Below are positions 20,373-28,778 of a stretch of DNA of 29,752 nucleotides, piece by piece. This stretch comes from a virus: positions 1-29,752 of the IMG/VR virus record IMGVR_UViG_3300039106_000208. The stretch is one strand, 5' to 3'. A program made the position numbers and the translations under genes. The notes below the pieces were generated by a model that saw only the letters and a list, made by a program, of their open reading frames with translations, had not been told where the DNA came from and ran no database searches. Positions within the stretch are counted from its first letter, which is position 1, and every line of letters starts with the position of its first letter.

Positions 20373-20747
20373 ATGATACATTTAACTAAGGGACAAACCA
20401 ATACAATTATAATGACTTTAACTGAAAAGCAGTTATTGATTAATCCTAACTATTTATTTGTTTTTACAAATAGAAGTAGCAATAATGTTATTAAATTTGT
20501 AGTTTTAAACGCATCAGATTTAAGTTTATTTAAGGATAGATACAATGAATTTAGTATTGTTACTAATACTAACTTTAGTTCTGCATTAGAAGGTCAATAT
20601 ACATATGAAGTGTATGAACAGGCAAGTAGTTCAAACACAAATATAACAGGCTTAAATAAGCTAGAAACAGGCATTATGTGGCTTTCAGGTTCTACTATGA
20701 CATATAATCAATACAATACAACAGACACTTATACAATTAGACAATGA
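20373..20747 (+). CDS. Conserved phage structural-type protein, 124 aa
   Basis: Start ATG 20373 (MIHLTKGQTNTIIMTLTEKQ); a TTG just before it is less likely. The protein is beta-rich, with NPNYLFVFTNRSSNN, then FKDRYNEFSIVTN and LEGQYTYEVYEQAS. This L-F-x-F-x-N and R-Y-N-x-F pattern is familiar to me from Bacteroidota phage structural clusters. I cannot give its role; a small tail or neck component is the best guess. Its stop overlaps the portal start (ATGA). Confidence 0.55.
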   Translation: MIHLTKGQTNTIIMTLTEKQLLINPNYLFVFTNRSSNNVIKFVVLNASDLSLFKDRYNEFSIVTNTNFSSALEGQYTYEVYEQASSSNTNITGLNKLETGIMWLSGSTMTYNQYNTTDTYTIRQ

Positions 20748-22723
20748 TAGATTTAAGAGTATTAACATTCGCAGAAGCTAGGCAGCCTGAATTCAAAGAG
20801 AAGAAAGGTGCAGATGGTGGATATATTAAATATGGGGAAAATAATGATTACCCTGAATATATAGTTGACTTATACAATAAGTCTTCTAAACATAGTGCAA
20901 TTATCAAAAGTAAGGTGCATTATATTACAGGTAATGGGTGGTCAGGTGAGGCTGATGCACAAGCGTTTATAGACAAAGCTAATAGAGTTGAATCATTAGA
21001 TGATTTAACTAGAAAAGTATCATTAGATATTGAAATATTTGGCGGTGCTTATTTAGAAGTTATCTGGGATTTATCAGGCAATCTTGCTGAACTATGGCAT
21101 TGTGATTATGTTAAAATTAGAACTAATAAAGATAATACACAGTATTGGTATAAAGAGGATTGGAAAGATAATAAAGTTAAGCCTACAGTAATAGCTGCAT
21201 TTAACCCTAAGCAGCCTGTTGGAAAACAGATTCTTTATATAAAAGAATATAGACCTAACATTGGAATCTATGGATTGCCTAGTTACTTTGCTGCATTAAA
21301 CTACATTGAATCAGATATTGAAGTATCTAAGCATATTTTAGGAAATGCACAAACAGGGTTTTCTGCTAGTAAACTTATTACTTTGCCAAATGGTGAACCT
21401 AATGATGAGGAAAAGCGTAATGTAGATAATAGATTAAGAAAGACTTATAGCGGTGCAGATGGTAAAAAATACATGATTGCATTTGTTAATGATATATCTA
21501 GGAAGCCTGTCGTAGATGACTTAGGTACTAGTGATTTAACAAAAGAAGATTTTAGCAGAGTAGATGAATTAATTCAGACTAATATATTTAGTGGGCATCA
21601 GGTTACAACCCCATCAATTATGGGTATTGCTGAAGCAGGTAAATTAGGCAGCAGAACTGAAATGCGTGATGGCTATGAAATATTTAAAAACACATATGTA
21701 AATGCAAAACAAATGCATTTAGAAAGTGTATTCAATATGTTAGCTAAATTAAAAGGTGTTGAATCTGAAATAAAGATTATACCTACAGAACCAATTGGAA
21801 TAGAATTTAGTGAACAAACTATTGTTTCAGTTGCACCAAAAGAATGGGTATTAGAAAAGATTGGTATTGATGCTACTAAGTATGCACCTACTGAAGCAAC
21901 TGCACCTGTAGAAGGCTTATCTGTTAACGAGCATATAAAAGGTTTAAAGGGTAGAGAATGGCAAAATATGCAGCGTATCATTCGTGAATTTACCAAAGGT
22001 AAAATTAACAGGCAACAAGCTACTGCAATGCTTAAAACAGGATATGCTTTAAGTGATGAAGAAGTTAATACATGGTTAGGCTCAGAAGAAATGGATGCAG
22101 AATTTGCAGCACAAGATTTTGGTGTGTTCTATGAATTTGGTGAAAATAAAGATGCGTTTAATGTTTGGAAATCTAAAAAACGTTTTAGTGATGAAGCTGA
22201 CTTTCATATGTTTGCTGATGTTACACAATTAGAATCTGACATTTTAGACCAGATAGCAAAGCAAAAAGATATTACACCTGAAGTATTGGCAGAAGTTTTA
22301 GATGAAGATGTTGACACTATTAATACAGTTTTAAAAGACTTAGAAGATAGAAAGATTTTAAAAACTACTGAAACTAAAATAGGCAAAGGAATCAATAGCA
22401 ATATAATTGTTTCAAGAGAATTAACCCAACCATTATCTAAAACAGTAGGTAATGTAAAGCCTGAAACTACAGAAATTTTAGTTCGTTATTCTTATGATTG
22501 GATAACAGGATTTAATAATTCAGATAAGAAAAATAGCAGACCTTTTTGTGTTGCTTTATTAGATGCTAATAAATTATATAGCAGAAGTGACATTGAAGCA
22601 ATGAGTGCAAGACTAGGATATTCTGTATGGGATAGGAGAGGCGGTTGGTGGAATGACAATGGCACAATTAGCGAATCATGCAGACACGAGTGGCGTACAA
22701 ATATCGTTACTAGAAAAAAATAA
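20744..22723 (+). CDS. Portal protein with winged-helix-like and MuF-like C-terminal domains
   Basis: A 659-residue multidomain protein. Residues 1 to about 385 are a portal: KYGENNDYPEYIVDLYNKSS, then SKVHYITGNGW, GGAYLEVIW and a long stem helix. Residues about 395-460 form helices. Residues about 487-550 (ADVTQLESDILDQIAKQKDI, then LAEVLDEDVDTINTVLKDLE) look like a winged helix-turn-helix. Residues about 583-659 contain KNSRPFC, a DRRGGWW turn and SCRHEW, resembling the C-terminal part of MuF minor-head proteins. Portal forms the DNA entry ring; the MuF-like tail would lie inside the head. Fusion of these functions in one chain is notable. It overlaps the preceding gene by 4 bases. Confidence 0.85.
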   Translation: MIDLRVLTFAEARQPEFKEKKGADGGYIKYGENNDYPEYIVDLYNKSSKHSAIIKSKVHYITGNGWSGEADAQAFIDKANRVESLDDLTRKVSLDIEIFGGAYLEVIWDLSGNLAELWHCDYVKIRTNKDNTQYWYKEDWKDNKVKPTVIAAFNPKQPVGKQILYIKEYRPNIGIYGLPSYFAALNYIESDIEVSKHILGNAQTGFSASKLITLPNGEPNDEEKRNVDNRLRKTYSGADGKKYMIAFVNDISRKPVVDDLGTSDLTKEDFSRVDELIQTNIFSGHQVTTPSIMGIAEAGKLGSRTEMRDGYEIFKNTYVNAKQMHLESVFNMLAKLKGVESEIKIIPTEPIGIEFSEQTIVSVAPKEWVLEKIGIDATKYAPTEATAPVEGLSVNEHIKGLKGREWQNMQRIIREFTKGKINRQQATAMLKTGYALSDEEVNTWLGSEEMDAEFAAQDFGVFYEFGENKDAFNVWKSKKRFSDEADFHMFADVTQLESDILDQIAKQKDITPEVLAEVLDEDVDTINTVLKDLEDRKILKTTETKIGKGINSNIIVSRELTQPLSKTVGNVKPETTEILVRYSYDWITGFNNSDKKNSRPFCVALLDANKLYSRSDIEAMSARLGYSVWDRRGGWWNDNGTISESCRHEWRTNIVTRKK

Positions 22724-22736
22724 AAAAAAATAAGAA

Positions 22737-23309
22737 ATGTCATTAAATATATTATTCATATCAGTACAAAGTATAAAAGACAGAACAGGACTTCATGCTA
22801 ATGTTGATGAAAAATTAGTATTACCTGAAATCAAGACTGCACAAGATATGTATATCCTACCTGCATTGGGTAGCACATTATATAATAAATTACAAAGTGC
22901 AGTTAGTGCATCAACTTTAAATGCTAATGAGCAAGGCTTATTAGATAATTATGTTGCTGATTGTTTGATTTATTATGTTATGAGTGAACTTCCAATGGGA
23001 TTATCATATCAGTTTTATAACAAAGGCTTATTAAGAAAGTCAGGTGATAATACAGAAAACCCATCAATGCAGGATATGATTGATGTTGCTAATAGATACA
23101 GGACAAGAGCAGAATTTTATAAGCAAAGATTAATTAAATATCTAAGACAAAATAATACACTATTCCCTGAATATTTAAACTTCACAAGCGGAATAGATAC
23201 AATAGTTCCTGACTTAGAAGGCTATACTTCATCTTTATATTTAGAGGATGATAGTTGCTATGATAGTAAAAGCCTAGAAAAAAAATATCAGGGTAAAATA
23301 GGATGCTAA
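22737..23309 (+). CDS. Head-tail connector (DUF6712-like)
   Basis: A 190-residue protein. Its N-terminal part has LFISVQSIKDRTGLHANVDE then LPEIKTAQDMYILPALGSTL, the signature of the DUF6712 family (I-K-x-x-T-x-x-x-x-N-V-D, A-Q-D-x-x-I-x-P-x-L-G). A helical centre follows (YVADCLIYYVMSELPM) and then FYKQRLIKYLRQN. Helical proteins placed right after portal act as adaptor rings between head and tail. It fits the position of gp6/gp15-type adaptors. It follows the portal by 13 bases. Confidence 0.7.
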   Translation: MSLNILFISVQSIKDRTGLHANVDEKLVLPEIKTAQDMYILPALGSTLYNKLQSAVSASTLNANEQGLLDNYVADCLIYYVMSELPMGLSYQFYNKGLLRKSGDNTENPSMQDMIDVANRYRTRAEFYKQRLIKYLRQNNTLFPEYLNFTSGIDTIVPDLEGYTSSLYLEDDSCYDSKSLEKKYQGKIGC

Positions 23310-23310
23310 T

Positions 23311-23445
23311 ATGAGCAAAGAAGCAAACATTAAAAATCAAAATAAGCTAAAAGTTTATTTAGAAAAATCTAAAAATAATGGGATTAACACTCAATCAAAT
23401 AGTAAAGCAAATAACAACATTCGGAAACAATCACGAGCAAATTAA
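23311..23445 (+). CDS. Possible small basic protein, 44 aa
   Basis: ATG 23311, one base after the connector stop, opens a 44-residue frame beginning MSKEANIKNQNKLKVYLEKS. It is Lys/Asn-rich and overlaps the first 68 bases of the following gene in another frame. AT-rich DNA produces such frames by chance. Its immediate start after a stop is the only positive sign. Confidence 0.25.
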   Translation: MSKEANIKNQNKLKVYLEKSKNNGINTQSNSKANNNIRKQSRAN

Positions 23446-23818
23446 GTTTGTGTATTTCGGTGATGTCTGGGAACGTTTAAGCAATGGTGAGGTTACTTAT
23501 CCTGCTATGTTCTTTTCTTTAATTGATGCACAGATATTAGCAAAGCAAATACAATACAATTTTTCTATCTATGTAATGGATAGGATGCTAATGGAAGAAA
23601 CTAATGAGACAGAAGTATTGAGTGATATGACTTTAATAGGTCAAGATATGGTTGCTAAATTAAGAAGTCCTGAATATAATTGGACTGCAAGTGATAATAT
23701 GACAGTATCATTTTATACGGAATCAGACCCTGATTATTTAGCAGGTGTTAAAATAGACTTTGCATTAACATTATCTTCATTAAACGACACTTGTCAAATA
23801 CCTGAAAATGGAATCTAA
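23378..23818 (+). CDS. Tail-terminator / neck-like protein, 146 aa
   Basis: A soluble alpha-beta protein: MGLTLNQIVKQITTFGNNHE, then IKFVYFGDVWERLSNGEVTY, PAMFFSLIDAQIL and repeated strands, ending ALTLSSLNDTCQIPENG. The Y-P-x-M-F-x-x-x-x strand pattern, size and position between connector and fibre resemble tail terminator or tail-to-head joining proteins of Bacteroidota phages. The function is inferred from position. It overlaps the fibre gene by 11 bases. Confidence 0.5.
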   Translation: MGLTLNQIVKQITTFGNNHEQIKFVYFGDVWERLSNGEVTYPAMFFSLIDAQILAKQIQYNFSIYVMDRMLMEETNETEVLSDMTLIGQDMVAKLRSPEYNWTASDNMTVSFYTESDPDYLAGVKIDFALTLSSLNDTCQIPENGI

Positions 23819-26800
23819 AAAAATAAATCAATTAGCGACAGAAATGTCACCTGCATCTACTGACTTAACAATCATAGGTGACCCAATAACAGGTGTATCA
23901 AAGAAGATTACCTTAGAACAAATTTCATCTTTATTTTCAAGTTCAATTTCTTTTTACACTAACTATGCAGCATTTCCTGCAACAGGTAATGTAGATACTT
24001 TATATTGTGCTAAGGATACTTACAAACTTTATATATGGAATGGTAGTGCTTATGTAGAAACATTCCCTAGTCAAGCATTATTAGATACATATCAATTAAG
24101 AAGTGAAAAAGGTGCTAACAATGGTTATGCATCATTAGATGGTACAGGCAAAGTTCCATCTACACAATTACCTTCATATGTTGATGATGTTATTGAGGTA
24201 GCAAACTATGCTTCCTTACCTGCAACAGGTGAAACAGGAAAGATATATATTACTTTAGATAATAATAAAATATATAGATGGTCAGGTTCTGTGTATGTAG
24301 AAATAGCTGCTAACAATGCAATCTGGGGTTCTATCACAGGAACACTAAGCAATCAAACAGATTTACAAAATGCATTAGATGCAAAAGTTCCAACAAGTAG
24401 AACATTATCTATTAATGGTACTTCTTATGATTTATCAGCAAATAGAACTTGGGCAGTAGGTACAGTTACAAGTGTGGCAGTTACAGAATCAAGTGCAGCA
24501 TTAAGCATAACAGGTTCTCCAATAACTACAAGCGGAACAATCAATATAGGATTTGCAGGAGCATCAACTGATTATGTTGCAGGTGATGGTTCATTAGTTC
24601 CATTCCCAACTGTAGTAACACAAGCACAAAACTTAGTTACTGAAGTATACAATGAAACAGGTGCAACCTTAACAAAAGGTACTGTAGTTTATATCAATGG
24701 TGGTCATGGCAATTTACCAACAATTACAAAGGCTTTAGCAACAGGTGATTCTACATCAGCACAAACTTATGGTGTAGTAAGAACGGATATCACTAATAAT
24801 AATAATGGATATGTTACCGTATTTGGTAATATAGATAATATAGATACACAAGCATATGCAGCAGGTACACAACTTTATTTAAGTAGCACAACTGCAGGAG
24901 CATGGACAAGCACAAAACAATATGCACCTGCCCATTTGGTTTATGTAGGTATTGTAACTAGAAGCCATCCAACACAAGGTGTGGTAGAAGTAAGGATTCA
25001 GAACGGATTTGAAATGGATGAACTTCATAATGTTTCTGCACAAAGTCCTTCAAATAATGATGGGATATTTTATAATACATCAACAAGTTTGTGGGAAAAG
25101 AAATCTATTGCAACTGTTTTAGGTTTTACTCCAATATCATTAAGTTCATTAAGTGCTAATACTCCTTTAAGCTATAATAGCGGAACAGGAGCATTTAGTA
25201 TCCAACAATCTAGCGGTTCACAATCAGGGTATTTAAGTTCTACTGATTGGACAACTTTTAACAATAAACAATCTGCTTTAACTAACCCTGTAACAGGGAC
25301 AGGTACAAGTGGACAAGTTTCATATTTTAATGGTACTTCAACTATCACAGGTTCTAATAACTTTAAATTTGATGGTACTAATTTAACAGTTGGAAATCCA
25401 AGTTCAGCGTTAGCACAATGGCATGTTTATAATGCAAGTGGTGCGGCAACAATGTTATTACAAACAAATAGCACTACTGACTATTCAGAAATAGCAGTAA
25501 GGAATGATAGTTCAACGGCTACTTCTTATTTTAGACAATATTCAACGGCTGCATCAGGTAGCGACTTCGGTATATCAAGAGCAGGGTTAGCTTTGTTTTT
25601 CAGTAACTATGCAACTAACTTTGCAATAGGTACTAGAAACGGTGGTAGTTTAATATTTGGTACGGCTGATACTGAAAGGGCAAGGATTGATACTTCAGGT
25701 AATTTTGGTATTGGTACTACTTCTCCTTCATATAAATTAGACGTTACAGGAACAGGAAGATTTACAAGTAGTGTAACGGCTAGTAACTTTTATGCAATAT
25801 CTAGTAGCGAAATAAGATTATATAATTCTAATAATACGAATTGGGGAACTATAAAAGGTTCAACTGATAGCACTAACGGATATATAACACTTACAGGTGG
25901 AAGTGGGAACGGAATGATTGTTGCTAATTCAGGCAATGTAGGTATAGGAACAAGTTCGCCTGCAAGGACATTAAGTGTCGTAGGTGGGGATGCAGGTTCT
26001 TCAGGTAGGATAACTCTAACACATGGTACAAGTGGTGCAAGTTTAGACCTTTATGTAGGAATTTCGGACGGAACAGGAATACTTGCAAATAATAATCCGT
26101 TATGGTTTTATACTAATGGAAGCGAAAGAATGCGTATTACAAGTGGGGGCAATGTAGGTATAGGAACAAGTTCGCCATTTGTTGGTGGCAACCCTGCAAA
26201 ACTACAAGTTAGACCTGCTACTGATATTAATATAGGATTTCAAATAGGTACTGCTGATTCAACAGGTATTAAGTTAAACGCATATAATGATGCTGCTTCA
26301 GTAAACGTGCCTATGGAATTGAATGGCTCTATAATGATACTTAAGACAGGGGAAACCGAAAGATTAAGAATTACAAGTGGGGGGCAAATTCTTTTTGGTA
26401 GTACTTCAACGCCTTACAACAGTGCGTTATTTAGAAGTTCATACGGTTCAAATACTTATTTTTCTTTTGGTCCAAACAATAATAGCAACTCTTGGGTATT
26501 ATGGAACGATAGCGGTTCAGGGGTTTATTTAACTTCAGGTAACTCGTCTTGGTCATCAGCTTCGGATGAAAGGCTAAAAAATATTAATAGCAATATTGAT
26601 AATGCAGTTGAAAAGTTAATGACATTAAGAACTGTAAACTTTAGTTGGAAATCGGATGAAACAAAAAAAGAAAATTTAGGACTTATTGCCCAAGATGTTC
26701 AAAAGGTATTCCCACAAATTATTGATAAAAATACTTTGCCAAACGAAATCAATGAAAATACTGAATATTTAGGGGTAAGATATGTTGAATTAGTACCTGT

Positions 26801-26858
26801 ATTAATAGCTGCAATACAAGAATTAGAATCAAGATTAAAAACAATAGAAAATAAATAA
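23808..26858 (+). CDS. Tail fibre with C-terminal S74 intramolecular chaperone
   Basis: A 1016-residue fibre-like protein. The N-terminus MESKKINQLATEMSPASTDL is a probable virion attachment region. Short repeats follow (NYAAFPATGNVDTLYCAKDT and NYASLPATGETGKIYITLDN). The shaft is Ser/Thr/Gly-rich. Near residues 620-870 are three or more copies of an E-R-x-R-I-x-S-G-G-N-x-G-I-G-T-S-S-P-type block, found in many S74-bearing fibres. The last 100 residues are a Peptidase_S74 domain: SASDERLKNINSNID with the conserved Ser919 and Lys924, LGLIAQDVQKVFPQII and VELVPVLIAAIQELESRLK. S74 domains trimerise the fibre and then cut themselves off. It probably decides host binding. Confidence 0.9.
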   Translation: MESKKINQLATEMSPASTDLTIIGDPITGVSKKITLEQISSLFSSSISFYTNYAAFPATGNVDTLYCAKDTYKLYIWNGSAYVETFPSQALLDTYQLRSEKGANNGYASLDGTGKVPSTQLPSYVDDVIEVANYASLPATGETGKIYITLDNNKIYRWSGSVYVEIAANNAIWGSITGTLSNQTDLQNALDAKVPTSRTLSINGTSYDLSANRTWAVGTVTSVAVTESSAALSITGSPITTSGTINIGFAGASTDYVAGDGSLVPFPTVVTQAQNLVTEVYNETGATLTKGTVVYINGGHGNLPTITKALATGDSTSAQTYGVVRTDITNNNNGYVTVFGNIDNIDTQAYAAGTQLYLSSTTAGAWTSTKQYAPAHLVYVGIVTRSHPTQGVVEVRIQNGFEMDELHNVSAQSPSNNDGIFYNTSTSLWEKKSIATVLGFTPISLSSLSANTPLSYNSGTGAFSIQQSSGSQSGYLSSTDWTTFNNKQSALTNPVTGTGTSGQVSYFNGTSTITGSNNFKFDGTNLTVGNPSSALAQWHVYNASGAATMLLQTNSTTDYSEIAVRNDSSTATSYFRQYSTAASGSDFGISRAGLALFFSNYATNFAIGTRNGGSLIFGTADTERARIDTSGNFGIGTTSPSYKLDVTGTGRFTSSVTASNFYAISSSEIRLYNSNNTNWGTIKGSTDSTNGYITLTGGSGNGMIVANSGNVGIGTSSPARTLSVVGGDAGSSGRITLTHGTSGASLDLYVGISDGTGILANNNPLWFYTNGSERMRITSGGNVGIGTSSPFVGGNPAKLQVRPATDINIGFQIGTADSTGIKLNAYNDAASVNVPMELNGSIMILKTGETERLRITSGGQILFGSTSTPYNSALFRSSYGSNTYFSFGPNNNSNSWVLWNDSGSGVYLTSGNSSWSSASDERLKNINSNIDNAVEKLMTLRTVNFSWKSDETKKENLGLIAQDVQKVFPQIIDKNTLPNEINENTEYLGVRYVELVPVLIAAIQELESRLKTIENK
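25932..26176 (+). repeat. Direct 29-base repeat within the fibre gene
   Basis: A 29-base stretch (starting GGCAATGTAGGTATAGGAAC) is identical at 25932-25960 and 26148-26176, encoding the G-N-V-G-I-G-T-S-S-P block. A related third block lies near 25695 (GNFGIGTTSP). A partial one lies near 26380 (SGGQILFGSTS). Identity at DNA level points to recent duplication or recombination. Confidence 0.8.
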
Positions 26859-26859
26859 T

Positions 26860-27198
26860 ATGACAACTTATCAATGGGTAATTAATCAAATGGATACAAA
26901 GCCAACCGAAGATGGCTTAACGGATGTTGTGGTTTGCGTACATTGGACAAGAACTGCCGAACAATATGTAGGCGGTGAACCTATCCTAGTTTCTAGTTAC
27001 GGAACAATGAATTGCAGCACTCCAAGTTCAACAGACTTTACGGCTTACCCTGATTTAACATACGAGCAAGTTTGCGGATGGCTAGATGCAGGATTAGACG
27101 TACCTACTATTGACTTAGGATTAGACAAACAAATTGAAAATATTATCAATCCCCCAATTGTTAATTTGCCATTACCTTTCCAAAATCCAAGTATTTAA
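26860..27198 (+). CDS. DUF7936-like fibre-associated protein, 112 aa
   Basis: The protein starts MTTYQWVINQMDTKPTEDGL, followed by TDVVVCVHWTRTAEQYVGGE. Near the end it has YPDLTYEQVCGWLDAGLDVP and a helix with IENIINPP. The pattern (W-x-I-x-x-M, D-V-V-x-x-V-H-W, L-T-x-E-x-V-x-G-W) matches a small phage family (DUF7936) usually found next to fibre genes. It may assist fibre assembly or be a virion component; function is not established. It begins one base after the fibre stop. Confidence 0.6.
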   Translation: MTTYQWVINQMDTKPTEDGLTDVVVCVHWTRTAEQYVGGEPILVSSYGTMNCSTPSSTDFTAYPDLTYEQVCGWLDAGLDVPTIDLGLDKQIENIINPPIVNLPLPFQNPSI

Positions 27199-27209
27199 TC
27201 TTATATTTG
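27177..27209 (+). promoter_or_regulatory. Probable promoter of the lysis cassette
   Basis: TATATTTG followed by T (27202-27209) is a perfect TAnnTTTGY element. TTTC at 27177-27180, 21 bases upstream, is one mismatch from TTTG. The expected start near 27216 leaves a leader of about 13 bases before ATG 27229. It lacks the two-site repeat found at 6720 and 17793. Confidence 0.55.
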
Positions 27210-27228
27210 TAAAAAAAAAATAAATATT

Positions 27229-27369
27229 ATGACACTTAACGAACAACAACTTCAGGAACTACAAAACATTATCAACGCAATCCCTACTTTATACGGAGTG
27301 CAATTAATTCAATTTTTCCAAAAGGTAAGCCAAGATGCACAGCCTAAAGAAGAACTAAAAGCAGACTAA
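27229..27369 (+). CDS. Small helical protein, 46 aa
   Basis: ATG 27229 to TAA 27367. The product begins MTLNEQQLQELQNIINAIPT and ends in an acidic-basic QPKEELKAD tail. It is an amphipathic helical pair with no membrane span. It is first behind the likely lysis promoter, and its TAA overlaps the next ATG (TAATG). Function unknown; a lysis-timing role would be only a guess. Confidence 0.55.
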   Translation: MTLNEQQLQELQNIINAIPTLYGVQLIQFFQKVSQDAQPKEELKAD

Positions 27370-27542
27370 TGACACAACATAGCGACAGAGCAGACCTATC
27401 CACAATTACAAGCATCTTGGGTGCAGTTATTTCGGTAACAAGTATTCAACCAATAGTTACATTAATGGCTAGTTTGGTCGCTATTGTTTCAGGTTTATTT
27501 GCAATTAGATATTACTACAATGCTATTAAGAAGTTAAAATGA
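27369..27542 (+). CDS. Small membrane protein (holin-like), 57 aa
   Basis: ATG 27369 to TGA 27540. A polar head (MTQHSDRADLSTITSILGAV) is followed by hydrophobic stretches, ISVTSIQPIV and LMASLVAIVSGLFAI, then a basic tail with RYYYNAIKKLK. One or two spans plus a positively charged tail fit a small holin or holin-associated protein. Its overlaps with both neighbours place it firmly in the lysis operon. Two other membrane proteins nearby compete for the holin role. Confidence 0.6.
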   Translation: MTQHSDRADLSTITSILGAVISVTSIQPIVTLMASLVAIVSGLFAIRYYYNAIKKLK

Positions 27543-28084
27543 AAAATCTTTTAGTAATTATTTTAATAGGTGTAGTCATTATTTTATTAATGTTCAAACC
27601 TAGCTATATTAAAAATCAAATAGTTATTAAAACAGATACAATAGTTAGCGTTAAGACATTAACTAAATATAAAAAGGGTGATTCTATCCCATATAATATA
27701 ATTGTAAAAGAGAAAGTAATTATACAGGATTCTATAAAAACTACAATCCACGATACAATTCGTATAATTAACGAATATTCACAGATAAAAGCGTATAATG
27801 ATACAATAAGAATGGATTCAAATACGTTCTATATTCAAGATACAATTACACAAAATAAAATAATAGGCAGGGGATTCCAAGTAAAACTTCAGGAAAAAAC
27901 TATATATATTACGAAGACTATAAAGCCTAGAAAGGAATTTCTAATAGGAGGCGATTTAAGGAACTTTAATAATGTTTTGGGTGCTAGTATAGGGTTAGGA
28001 TTAAAAGTGCCTGAAAAGGGCATTATATTGGTTAATTACGGTACTCAGGGATATTCAGTAGGATACTACAAAAAATTGTTTTAA
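27539..28084 (+). CDS. Membrane-anchored protein with DTI repeats (spanin-region), 181 aa
   Basis: An N-terminal hydrophobic anchor (MKNLLVIILIGVVIILLMF) is followed by a periplasmic-type domain with repeated D-T-I words (KTDTIVSV, IHDTIRII, YNDTIRMD, IQDTITQN). A C-terminal Gly-rich beta part follows (FNNVLGASIGLGLKVPEKGI). I recall similar proteins (possibly DUF6808) in Bacteroidota phages. The lysis operon position and the same D-T-I words in the lipoprotein at 28416 suggest a shared role at the cell envelope, perhaps as a spanin component. This is inferred. Confidence 0.55.
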   Translation: MKNLLVIILIGVVIILLMFKPSYIKNQIVIKTDTIVSVKTLTKYKKGDSIPYNIIVKEKVIIQDSIKTTIHDTIRIINEYSQIKAYNDTIRMDSNTFYIQDTITQNKIIGRGFQVKLQEKTIYITKTIKPRKEFLIGGDLRNFNNVLGASIGLGLKVPEKGIILVNYGTQGYSVGYYKKLF

Positions 28085-28122
28085 ATAATAGGTAATATTA
28101 GAATATAAAATAAATTAGAATA

Positions 28123-28416
28123 ATGGCAATAAAAAACTTAAATCCAATAACAAGCGTAATGGACTTTAAATCATTCGCAAAGAACCCAATTGTAGCTACC
28201 CTATTTTTGGTATTGATAGCAATATCTTATTTGTATATAGATGTGAAATCTACATTTAAAGAGCAAATAGTTTCACAAAGTGCAAAGGTTGAAAAGCTAG
28301 AAGTAAAGGTTGAGGTAATGCAAAACACCCTTAGGAAAACTGATTCATCATTATCTGCAGCTACTTCAAAACTAAGTACATTAGAGCAATTAGGTAAAAT
28401 TCAAAACATCAAATAA
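28123..28416 (+). CDS. Inner-membrane spanin-like protein, 97 aa
   Basis: A short cytoplasmic head, one membrane span (about residues 21-41, NPIVATLFLVLIAISYLY), then a periplasmic coiled coil (SQSAKVEKLEVKVEVMQNTL and LSAATSKLSTLEQL). This is the layout of an inner-membrane spanin. Its stop overlaps the start of a lipoprotein gene (ATAATG), the usual arrangement for two-component spanins. It is an alternative to the protein at 27539 for the i-spanin role. Confidence 0.6.
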   Translation: MAIKNLNPITSVMDFKSFAKNPIVATLFLVLIAISYLYIDVKSTFKEQIVSQSAKVEKLEVKVEVMQNTLRKTDSSLSAATSKLSTLEQLGKIQNIK

Positions 28417-28778
28417 TGAAGTATTTGTTTTTACTTTTATTAACAGGCTGCACTTTGAATGCTCAAAAACAAGATTTAGAGCTACAAAAAGATGCTAAAT
28501 TTAATCAACTAATTGCTACTGCAACAAGCAATCAAGCTAATTTTAATGAGGTTCACAAGAAGGCAAAAGAAAAAGAAGATAAAATAGTTGCTCAAACAAT
28601 TAGTAAAATTGTAACTTTGAAAGAAGAAGTATTAGATTTGAAGACAGAAATTAGTGATATGAAAATTAGTGAAGTTAAAATTAGAATAGACACTATATAC
28701 ATACACGATACTATTCAAATTAAAGAAAAGAAAAACTTTTGGGGTAAGACTAAAACAGACACTACAAATAATAAATAA
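28416..28778 (+). CDS. Lipoprotein, outer-membrane spanin-like, 120 aa
   Basis: The signal MKYLFLLLLTGCTLN has a lipobox L-T-G-C with the modified Cys at residue 12. The mature part is a long coiled coil (AKEKEDKIVAQTISKI, LKEEVLDLKTEISDMKI), followed by RIDTIYIHDTIQIKEKKNFW and a polar tail. A lipoprotein with coiled coil directly after a single-span coiled-coil protein is the two-component spanin pattern that fuses inner and outer membranes at lysis. The o-spanin is larger than in lambda, where Rz1 is tiny. The D-T-I words are shared with the 27539 product. Confidence 0.65.
   Translation: MKYLFLLLLTGCTLNAQKQDLELQKDAKFNQLIATATSNQANFNEVHKKAKEKEDKIVAQTISKIVTLKEEVLDLKTEISDMKISEVKIRIDTIYIHDTIQIKEKKNFWGKTKTDTTNNK

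Noticed and set aside
23311-23445. Confident gene between connector and neck genes
   Set aside because: It is kept only as a low-confidence feature: it overlaps a better gene by 68 bases and has the Lys/Asn composition expected from random AT-rich DNA.
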